This document shows, piece by piece, positions 57,511-64,000 of a stretch of 64,000 nt of DNA; the first letter of the stretch is position 1; the number at the start of each line of letters is the position of its first letter. The notes beneath the pieces were generated by a model. That model was not told the DNA's origin. It was given only the letters and a program-made list of their open reading frames with translations, and did not search any database. Source of the DNA: Sphingomonas sp. Leaf343 (GTDB taxonomy: Bacteria; Pseudomonadota; Alphaproteobacteria; Sphingomonadales; Sphingomonadaceae). The stretch covers positions 63,220 to 127,219 of the forward strand of contig NZ_LMPG01000010.1 in NCBI RefSeq assembly GCF_001423765.1, given 5' to 3'. The translations under genes were made by a program, and so were the position numbers.

Positions 57511-60500
57511 TCAGCCGACCAGTTTCAGCCTCGTCTCGGAGGTCTTGAGCCGGGCGGCGGCGACACCGTGCAACGCCTCGATATGTCCCGCAAGCTCCGC
57601 ATCGAGCAGGAAATCCCGGCCGAGCAGCAACCGGGCTGGGCCGCGATCGGTGGTCAGCGTTGCCCATACCTCTCCGCGTGCCCCGCGATGATCGGACAGT
57701 AGCGTGGCAAGCGCGGAAAATGCTGCCTCATCAGTCACTTCGACCTCGATGACGAAACGGGCAGCGGCCGCCAGCGTTTCAAATGGCTGGATTCGCTTGA
57801 CCGACACGCGCGGTGTTTCCTCGCCCGGGCGACGGTCGAGTTCGACAGTGATGAGCGCGCAGCCGCCCATCCGCGCCGCTTCCTCCAGATCCTTGGCGAC
57901 GAGATCGTCGAAACAGGTGGCGACGAACTGCCCGCTCGAATCGGACAGCTGCGCCATCATGTAGCGTTTGCCGCGCGCAGAGGTGCGCCAGCGCGCGTCC
58001 TCCACCAGCACCGCCATCGTCGCACCGGCGCGTGTGCCATCGTCGGGGATCGTCAACTCGCCGAGCGAGGCGAAGCTGCGCGCGCCGTGCATGTGCGCGA
58101 GGTGCGAATGCCGGTCGACCGGATGCGCGGAGAAGTAGAAGCCGAACGCTTCCTTCTCCTGCTCCATCCGCTCCGACAGCGACCAGCGCACCGATGTGGG
58201 CAGCTTGATCGCGTCGCCGGCGTGGGCCGTGTCGCCGAACAGGCCGCCCTGCCCGCTGGTCTTTTGTTCGTGCGTGCGCGCGGCGACGGCGAGCAAGGTT
58301 TCCGCGACCGCGTGAACGCCGGCACGATTGTCGTCGATACCGTCGAACGCGCCCGCCGCGGCCAGCGTTTCGAGCTGACGCTTGTTCAGGAGGCGCGGAT
58401 CGACGCGGGTCGCAAGGTCGTCGAGGCCGGCGAAGGGACCGTTGGCGCGTTCGACGACGAGGCGTTCCATCGCGCCTTCGCCGACGGATTTGAGGGCGCC
58501 GAGGGCATAACGGACGGCGAGGCCCTCGTCGCCGCCGACGCTGAACGGCTGAACGTCGAAGTCGGGCTGGCTGGCGTTGATGCAGGGTGGCAGCATCGTC
58601 ACGCCGGCACGGCGGGCGTCCTCGACGAAGATGCCGAGCTTGTCCGTGAGCGCCATGTCGTAGCACATCGACGCGGCGTAGAATTCATGCGGGTGGTGCG
58701 CCTTCAGCCACGCGGTCTGATAGGCGAGCAAGGCGTAGGCGGCGGCGTGCGACTTGTTGAAGCCGTAGCCGGCGAACTTGTCGATCAGGTCGAACAGCTC
58801 GTTGGCCTTGGCCTTGGGGATGCCGTTCGCCTTTTCGCAGCCCTCGACGAAGGTCGAACGCTGCGCGTCCATCTCCGCCTTCACCTTCTTGCCCATTGCG
58901 CGACGCAGCAGGTCGGCGCCGCCGAGCGAATAGCCGGCCAGCACCTGCGCGGCCTGCATCACCTGTTCCTGATAGACGAAGATGCCGTAGGTTTCGGACA
59001 GGATGCCTTCGAGCAGCTTGTGCGGATAGACGATCGGCTCCGTCCCCTGCTTGCGGCGGCCGAAGCTGGGGATGTTGTCCATCGGGCCGGGCCGATAGAG
59101 CGAGACGAGCGCGATGATGTCGCCGAAATTGGTCGGGCGGACGGCGGACAGTGTCCGCCGCATCCCCTCCGATTCGAGCTGGAATACGCCGACCGTGTCG
59201 CCGCGCTGGAGCAACTGGTAGACGAGCGGATCGTCCCATTCGAGCGCGTCGAGCTGGATCGACACGCCGCGCTTGTTCAGAAGCTGCACCGCTTTCTGGA
59301 GCACCGACAGCGTCTTGAGGCCGAGAAAGTCGAACTTCACGAGCCCAGCGCCCTCGACATATTTCATGTCGAACTGGGTGACGGGCATGTCGGACCGCGG
59401 GTCGCGGTAGAGCGGCACCAGCTTCGCCAGCGGCCGGTCGCCGATCACGACGCCGGCGGCATGCGTCGAGGAGTGCCGCGGCAGCCCCTCCAGCTTGGTG
59501 GCGAGGTCCCACAGCCGGCGGACCTGATTGTCGTTGGCGTATTCCTTCGCCAGCTCGGGCACGCCGTTCAGCGCGCGCTTCAGGTCCCATGGGTCGGTCG
59601 GGTGGTTCGGCACGAGCTTGGCGAGGCGATCGACCTGACCGTAGCTCATCTGGAGGACGCGGCCGGTGTCCTTGAGCACGGCGCGCGCCTTCAGCTTACC
59701 GAAGGTGATGATCTGCGCGACCTGATCGCGTCCATATTTCTCCTGCACGTAGCGGATGACCTCGCCACGCCGGGTTTCGCAGAAGTCGATGTCGAAATCG
59801 GGCATCGACACGCGCTCCGGGTTCAGGAAGCGCTCGAACAACAGGCCGAGCTGGAGCGGATCGAGGTCGGTGATCGTCAGCGCCCAGGCGACGACGGAGC
59901 CCGCACCCGAACCACGGCCCGGACCGACTGGAATGTCGTGGTCCTTCGCCCATTTGATGAAGTCCGCGACGATCAGGAAGTAGCCGGGAAAGCCCATCTG
60001 GACGATCACGTCGACCTCGAACGCCAGCCGTTCACGATACAGGTCGCGCCAGCCCGCCTCGCCCTCGGATTCGCCCTTCAGCGCGCGCAGTTCGGCGATG
60101 CGGTCGAGCCGCGCCTCCAGCCCGGCGGCGGCGTCGTTGCGAAGCATCTCCGCCTCGCCGTCGAGGTCGCCGGCCAGTGTCGGCAGGATCGGCTTGCGGC
60201 TGGGGGCCATCACCGCGCAGCGTTGCGCGACGATCAGCGTGTTGGCGATCGCTTCGGGCAGATCGTCGAACAGCGCCTTCATCGTGTCGGCCGGTTTCAG
60301 CCACGCGTCGGGGCAACTGCGCGGGCGATCCTCCGTTTCGACATAGGTCGAGTTGGCGATGCAGAGCATGGCATCGTGCGCGTCGCCGAACGCACTTTCG
60401 GCGAAGCAGCAGGGATTGGTCGCGACGAGCGGCAGGTCGCGGTCATAGGCGAGATCGATCAGCGCCGGCTCGGCGGCCATCTCGACGGGATCGCTGCGGC

Positions 60501-61023
60501 GGCTGAGTTCGACATAGAGACGATTTTCGAAGAGCGACTGGAGCCGATCCATATAGGCCCGCGCACGGTCGGGCTGATCCTCCGCGAACAGGCGCGCGAC
60601 GGCACCCTCACCGCCGGCGGTCAGCGCGATCAGGCCATCGGTGTGGCGCGACAGCATCTCGAACGACACATGCGCCGCGAGTTCGATCGGGCGGTCGAGA
60701 TGCGCGGCCGATACCAGCGCGCAGAGATTGTCGTAACCGGTCGTGTCCTGCGCATAGAGCGCGATCCAGTCGATCGGCGCGGCTACGCCCTCCGGCATGT
60801 CCGGTCGCGCGATGCCGAGCATCGTGCCGATGATCGGCTGCACCCCGCCCTTCTTCGCAGCGTCCGAAAATGCCATCGCCGCGTACAGTCCGTTGCGGTC
60901 GGTCAGCGCGGCGGCGGGGAAGCCCAGCGCCTTTGCCTGCGCCGCGATCGCCTTCGGCTCGATCGCGCCATCGAGCATGGTGTATGACGAAAAGACGCGA
61001 AGTGGCACGAACCCGGAATGCAT
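57511..61023 (-). CDS. dnaE: DNA polymerase III alpha subunit, degenerate PHP domain
   Basis: Replicative polymerase. The 1170 residues comprise the PHP domain (1-270), polymerase palm with the catalytic Asp pair (SMPDFDIDFCETRRGEV, near 404-420), fingers (GRGSGAGSVVAW; LVSLYRPGPMDNIP), the beta-clamp region, and an OB fold. At the PHP start the usual metal His of the HLRVHS segment are replaced (VPLRVFSSYTMLDG), ALTDRN lacks the His after Asp, and PIIGTML lacks the usual Glu; metal-dependent proofreading by this domain is unlikely. ATG 61023 is chosen because it directly precedes the conserved FVPLRV. Confidence 0.95.
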   Translation of the reverse strand: MHSGFVPLRVFSSYTMLDGAIEPKAIAAQAKALGFPAAALTDRNGLYAAMAFSDAAKKGGVQPIIGTMLGIARPDMPEGVAAPIDWIALYAQDTTGYDNLCALVSAAHLDRPIELAAHVSFEMLSRHTDGLIALTAGGEGAVARLFAEDQPDRARAYMDRLQSLFENRLYVELSRRSDPVEMAAEPALIDLAYDRDLPLVATNPCCFAESAFGDAHDAMLCIANSTYVETEDRPRSCPDAWLKPADTMKALFDDLPEAIANTLIVAQRCAVMAPSRKPILPTLAGDLDGEAEMLRNDAAAGLEARLDRIAELRALKGESEGEAGWRDLYRERLAFEVDVIVQMGFPGYFLIVADFIKWAKDHDIPVGPGRGSGAGSVVAWALTITDLDPLQLGLLFERFLNPERVSMPDFDIDFCETRRGEVIRYVQEKYGRDQVAQIITFGKLKARAVLKDTGRVLQMSYGQVDRLAKLVPNHPTDPWDLKRALNGVPELAKEYANDNQVRRLWDLATKLEGLPRHSSTHAAGVVIGDRPLAKLVPLYRDPRSDMPVTQFDMKYVEGAGLVKFDFLGLKTLSVLQKAVQLLNKRGVSIQLDALEWDDPLVYQLLQRGDTVGVFQLESEGMRRTLSAVRPTNFGDIIALVSLYRPGPMDNIPSFGRRKQGTEPIVYPHKLLEGILSETYGIFVYQEQVMQAAQVLAGYSLGGADLLRRAMGKKVKAEMDAQRSTFVEGCEKANGIPKAKANELFDLIDKFAGYGFNKSHAAAYALLAYQTAWLKAHHPHEFYAASMCYDMALTDKLGIFVEDARRAGVTMLPPCINASQPDFDVQPFSVGGDEGLAVRYALGALKSVGEGAMERLVVERANGPFAGLDDLATRVDPRLLNKRQLETLAAAGAFDGIDDNRAGVHAVAETLLAVAARTHEQKTSGQGGLFGDTAHAGDAIKLPTSVRWSLSERMEQEKEAFGFYFSAHPVDRHSHLAHMHGARSFASLGELTIPDDGTRAGATMAVLVEDARWRTSARGKRYMMAQLSDSSGQFVATCFDDLVAKDLEEAARMGGCALITVELDRRPGEETPRVSVKRIQPFETLAAAARFVIEVEVTDEAAFSALATLLSDHRGARGEVWATLTTDRGPARLLLGRDFLLDAELAGHIEALHGVAAARLKTSETRLKLVG

Positions 61024-61117
61024 CCCCCGGAAGTAGGCGCTGGCGAACGATTCGACCAGCGTCGGAACCGTGCGTGCGACGGGCCGTTCGTCGCGGCATC
61101 CCAACAGGAGCATTATG

Positions 61118-61690
61118 ATGACCGACACACCGCGCGCGATGGAAGGATTGCGCACCAGGGGGATCGGCGCGGGGTGGGGCTGGATCCTCGCTTACGGGGT
61201 CCTGTCCGTGGTGCTCGGCATCCTCGCCTTCGCGGCGCCGTTCGCGGCGACGTTGGCGGCCACGCTTGTCATCGGCATTTTCCTCATGGCGGCGGGGGTG
61301 ACGTCGATCATCGCCGGCATCGTCGGCAAGGGCCATGAAAGCCGGGCCTATGCGATCCTCTTTGGCCTGTTGTCGCTGTTCATCGGTGGCGTCATGATGT
61401 TCGAACCCGCAACGGGCGCACTGTCGCTGGCAATGCTGGTCGCCGTATGGCTGGGCGTGCGGGGCGTGATGGAACTGGTGTTCGGGTTCCGCATGCGACG
61501 CGGCCGGGGGATGATGGTCGTGCTGGGTATCGTCAATCTCGTGCTGGCCGGCTTCGTGCTGGCAACGCTGCCGTGGTCGGCGCTGACGTTGCCGGGATAT
61601 GTGCTGGGGATCAGCTTCCTGCTGGGCGGCGCGACCTCGATCGGGGCAGCGCTGGCGCATCGGAAGGGCGAGCCTGCGTTCGCGGTGTAG
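61118..61690 (+). CDS. HdeD family membrane protein (DUF308)
   Basis: About 190 residues with six predicted membrane helices, for example GWILAYGVLSVVLGILAF, LVIGIFLMAAGVTSIIAGI and VLGISFLLGGATSIGAAL, in the two-fold repeated pattern of HdeD proteins. In enterobacteria HdeD aids acid resistance; here the role is unknown. AGGAG at 61106-61110 sits 7 nt before ATG 61118; ATG 61115 is the other choice. Divergent from dnaE. Confidence 0.88.
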   Translation: MTDTPRAMEGLRTRGIGAGWGWILAYGVLSVVLGILAFAAPFAATLAATLVIGIFLMAAGVTSIIAGIVGKGHESRAYAILFGLLSLFIGGVMMFEPATGALSLAMLVAVWLGVRGVMELVFGFRMRRGRGMMVVLGIVNLVLAGFVLATLPWSALTLPGYVLGISFLLGGATSIGAALAHRKGEPAFAV

Positions 61691-61799
61691 GCGGCGCGGC
61701 GAGTGTGAAGTGCGGTGGGACAGATCCGCGGGCGGTATTGCCTGCGGTCGCGCCCCGTGTCGCCCTGAGGGCGCGCCACCTTCCGGTGCCGGGGACGTT

Positions 61800-62273
61800 T
61801 CAGAGGAGGGCTTCGATGTCCTTGGTCAACTCTTCCGGCTTGGTCGTGGGTGCGTAGCGGGTAACGCGGATGCCGTCGCGCGAAACGAGGAACTTGGTGA
61901 AGTTCCACTTGATCGCCTTCGATCCGAGCAGGCCGGGCGCGGCGGCCTTCAGGTCCTCGAACAGCGGATCGGCCTGAGCGCCGTTGACGTCGATCTTCGC
62001 CATGACGGGAAAGTCGACGTCGTAGGTCAGCGAGCAGAAGTTCGCGATCTCCGCCGCGTCGCCCGGCTCCTGAGCGCCGAACTGGTTGCAGGGGAACGCC
62101 AGCACCGACAGCCCCCGACCCGCATAGGTACGGTGAAGCGCCTCCAGCCCCTCATATTGCGGCGTGAACCCGCATTTCGACGCGGTGTTGACGATCAGCA
62201 GCACCTTTTCCGCATAATCCGAGAGCGGCACCGGCGTGCCGTCCGCGGCACGGACGATATGGTCGTGGATCAT
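61800..62273 (-). CDS. Glutathione peroxidase family protein
   Basis: Reduces peroxides using thiols. The 157 residues have the peroxidatic Cys34 in NTASKCGFTPQY (Cys type, not selenocysteine), FPCNQFGAQEPG with the Gln, and WNFTKFLV with the Trp. The start shares ATGA with the stop of the upstream acetyltransferase, so the gene ends the lolCD-GNAT-gpx run. Confidence 0.94.
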   Translation of the reverse strand: MIHDHIVRAADGTPVPLSDYAEKVLLIVNTASKCGFTPQYEGLEALHRTYAGRGLSVLAFPCNQFGAQEPGDAAEIANFCSLTYDVDFPVMAKIDVNGAQADPLFEDLKAAAPGLLGSKAIKWNFTKFLVSRDGIRVTRYAPTTKPEELTKDIEALL

Positions 62274-62887
62274 GTCGTGGCTCCCCCGGGGCGGGCGTCA
62301 TGGCGTGCGAGCAGGTAGCGCAGATTAGCCCTCACCCCTGGCCATTCGCGGTCGAGGATCGAGTAGACGACGGTATCGCGCAGCCGTCCATCCGCCATCA
62401 CCTGATGCCCGCGGAGCACGCCGTCGCGGCGCGCGCCGAGCCGCTCGATCGCGGCCTGGCTGCGGATGTTGAGCTGGTCGGTGCGAATCTGCACGCACTG
62501 GCAGTCCATCGCGTCGAACGCGTGGGTCAGCAGCATCAGCTTCGCCTCGGTGTTGATGCCGGTGCGCTGCGCAGACTTCGCGTAGAAGGTCCCGCCGATC
62601 TCCAGCCGGCGATGCTGTTCCGCCATCCGCATCAGCCGGGTCGTGCCGACGACGGTGCCGGCCGCATCCTCGACCGCGAAGATCAACGCGCGGCCGTGAT
62701 CCTGTTCGGCGAAGGCGGCGGCGAACCAGCGGTCCGGCACCTTCATCATCGACACGTTGGCGTAGAAGATGTCCCAAAGATCGCCCGCGGATGCGGCCGC
62801 GACGAGAGCGGCTTCGTCCTTGCGGACCAGCGGGCGGAGCGTGACGTGGCGGCCGGCGAGCGTCGGCACCTGCCGCCAGAGGCTCAC
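62270..62887 (-). CDS. GNAT family N-acetyltransferase (RimJ/RimL-like)
   Basis: 205 residues with the RimJ/RimL-type layout: [39 protein letters not shown] (shortened), [13 protein letters not shown], and the C-terminal [17 protein letters not shown]. Targets may be N-terminal amines or antibiotics; not decidable here. The GTG start at 62887 overlaps the lolD stop (GTGA). Confidence 0.9.
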   Translation of the reverse strand: MSLWRQVPTLAGRHVTLRPLVRKDEAALVAAASAGDLWDIFYANVSMMKVPDRWFAAAFAEQDHGRALIFAVEDAAGTVVGTTRLMRMAEQHRRLEIGGTFYAKSAQRTGINTEAKLMLLTHAFDAMDCQCVQIRTDQLNIRSQAAIERLGARRDGVLRGHQVMADGRLRDTVVYSILDREWPGVRANLRYLLARHDARPGGATT

Positions 62888-63558
62888 CGTAACCGGCCCT
62901 CGTGCAGGCGGACGACGCGGTCCATCTTCAGCGCCAGTCGTTCGTTATGGGTGGCGACCAGCGCGGCCGAGCCTTCGCCGCGGACCAGCCGCAGGAACTC
63001 CGCCAGCACGATGTCGGCGGTGTGTTCGTCGAGATTGCCGGTGGGCTCGTCGGCCAGCACCAGCGCCGGCCGGTTGGCAAGCGCGCGGGCGACGGCGACG
63101 CGTTGCTGCTCGCCCCCCGACAACTGGCTGGGCCGGTGCGTCAGCCGGTGGCCGAGGCCGAGTATGGTCAACAGGTCGCGCGCGCGGGCGAGCGCGGCAT
63201 CGCGCTCCGCGCCGTGGATGAGCTGCGGCAGGACGACATTTTCCGTGGCGTCGAAGTCGGGCAGCAAATGGTGGAACTGATAGACGAAGCCGAGCCGGTC
63301 GCGGCGCACCACGGTGCGGCCGGCGGCGTCGAGGCTGGCGGCTTCTTCGCCGGCGATGCGGATCGAGCCTTCGAACCCGCCCTCCAGCAGGCCGACCGCC
63401 TGAAGCAGCGTCGACTTGCCCGAGCCCGAGGCGCCGAGCAGCGCGACGATCTCGCCGGGCTGCACCGCGAGGTCGACGCCGCGCAGGACGTGGATCGTCT
63501 CCCCGCCTTGCGTGAAGCTGCGCGCGAGACCGGAGGTCTGGAGGACCGCATCATTCAT
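62884..63558 (-). CDS. lolD: Lipoprotein-releasing ABC transporter ATPase LolD
   Basis: Energises release of lipoproteins from the inner membrane for transfer to the outer membrane. The 224 residues have Walker A GASGSGKS (42-49), the signature LSGGEQQR, Walker [13 protein letters not shown], and the H-loop THNER. It overlaps the lolC/E 3' end by 8 nt, the usual pairing. Confidence 0.93.
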   Translation of the reverse strand: MNDAVLQTSGLARSFTQGGETIHVLRGVDLAVQPGEIVALLGASGSGKSTLLQAVGLLEGGFEGSIRIAGEEAASLDAAGRTVVRRDRLGFVYQFHHLLPDFDATENVVLPQLIHGAERDAALARARDLLTILGLGHRLTHRPSQLSGGEQQRVAVARALANRPALVLADEPTGNLDEHTADIVLAEFLRLVRGEGSAALVATHNERLALKMDRVVRLHEGRLR

Positions 63559-64000
63559 AGCGCAGCACCTCGACCGGATCGGTGTTCGCCGCCTTGAACG
63601 ACGGATAGAGCGTGGCCAGAAAAGTCAGGACCAGCGCCATGATGACGATCAGCGTGATCTCCGCCGGATCGGGCTTGGACGGCAGCGTCGTCAGATAGCG
63701 GATCGACGGGTCCCACAAATTCTGGCCCGTCACGAGCTGCACGAAGTTTACCACCGACTGGCGGAAGAACAGGAAGATCGCGCCCAGCAGCAATCCGGCA
63801 ACCGTGCCCAGAACGCCGATCGTCGTGCCCACCGTGATGAAGATGCGCAGCATCGCGCCGCGCGTCGCGCCCATCGTGCGCAGGATCGCGATGTCGCGTG
63901 TCTTGGATCGCACCAGCATGATGAGCGAGGATGCGATGTTGAACGCGGCGACGAGGATGATGATGCACAGCACGACGAACATCGCCACCCGCTCCACCGC
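63551..64000 (-). CDS. Lipoprotein-releasing system permease LolC/E (partial, 5' end outside window)
   Basis: The last 150 residues of a MacB/FtsX-type permease: membrane helices [40 protein letters not shown] and [19 protein letters not shown], with the family motifs [17 protein letters not shown] and the end [15 protein letters not shown]. It partners LolD. Many alphaproteobacteria have a single LolC/E-like permease; whether this is so here cannot be seen. The start lies beyond base 64000. Confidence 0.93.
   Translation of the reverse strand, partial: AVERVAMFVVLCIIILVAAFNIASSLIMLVRSKTRDIAILRTMGATRGAMLRIFITVGTTIGVLGTVAGLLLGAIFLFFRQSVVNFVQLVTGQNLWDPSIRYLTTLPSKPDPAEITLIVIMALVLTFLATLYPSFKAANTDPVEVLRYE

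Noticed and set aside
58087-60987. Open frame of about 966 codons on the plus strand, antisense to dnaE
   Set aside because: dnaE is certain on the other strand. In very GC-rich DNA the complementary frames stay open; the translation is Arg/Glu/Asp-rich without any domain.
1-64000. CRISPR arrays, rRNA, integrase, transposase, prophage, toxin-antitoxin or defence systems
   Set aside because: None found. The repeats present are short palindromes or an in-gene duplication, not regularly spaced arrays.

Overview
The window looks like chromosome from a high-GC alphaproteobacterium of the order Sphingomonadales, most likely Sphingomonas or a close relative. The grounds are the dusB-ntrBC-ntrYX-hfq-hflX-mazG gene order, a fused ispDF gene, an Hfq with two Sm domains, the skp-bamA-rseP-dxr-cdsA-uppS-frr-pyrH-tsf-rpsB cluster, a PEP-CTERM protein with a 'PEPxTWAMM'-type tail, and GTTC-N7-GTTC type SOS boxes. 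I see no rRNA, CRISPR array, transposase, integrase, prophage or plasmid function. The region reads as core genome with a few accessory genes.

Layout. 1-11 kb: ispDF (cut by the left edge) is divergent from dusB, the two nitrogen two-component systems (NtrB/NtrC and NtrY/NtrX), tandem-domain hfq and hflX, which converge on mazG. 11-18 kb: a minus-strand run of aspartic protease, metallo-hydrolase, tatD, metG, holB, D,D-carboxypeptidase and MltB-type transglycosylase. 18 kb: tRNA-Ser(TGA) and rpmE facing each other across a bidirectional terminator. 18.5-30 kb: a large minus-strand envelope, lipid and translation operon (rpsB, tsf, pyrH, frr, uppS, cdsA, dxr, rseP, bamA, skp, fabZ) with chained 4-nt overlaps. 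30-32 kb: a small membrane protein behind what looks like a LexA-controlled promoter, then psd-pssA. 32-45 kb: PEP-CTERM GDSL hydrolase, icd, a KefB-like antiporter, alaS, an oxygenase/M24 peptidase pair, a DAACS symporter, a glutathione transferase and a methyltransferase. 45-51 kb: recA with an SOS operator, ispE, a TPR protein and ETF-ubiquinone oxidoreductase. 51-55.7 kb: a degenerate uracil-DNA-glycosylase-like gene, a Slt-type transglycosylase, moaB, a PA0069-family radical SAM protein and a 40-residue ORF. 55.8-64 kb: an acyl-CoA ligase, dnaE, an HdeD-family protein, a glutathione peroxidase, a GNAT acetyltransferase, lolD and the 3' end of lolC/E (cut by the right edge).

How the genes work together. 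Three MEP-pathway loci (ispDF, dxr, ispE) plus uppS supply and use isoprenoid precursor. cdsA, pssA and psd form the phosphatidylethanolamine branch. bamA, skp, rseP, lolD/lolCE and fabZ serve outer-membrane building. Two transglycosylases and a D,D-carboxypeptidase remodel peptidoglycan. The most interesting leads are a GAAC-N7-GAAC operator inside the spacer of a TTGACG-N17-CATAAG promoter ahead of an 83-residue single-pass membrane protein (possible SOS effector), the tandem Hfq, an NtrX without the sigma-54 contact loop, and a two-copy palindromic repeat able to form two alternative hairpins.
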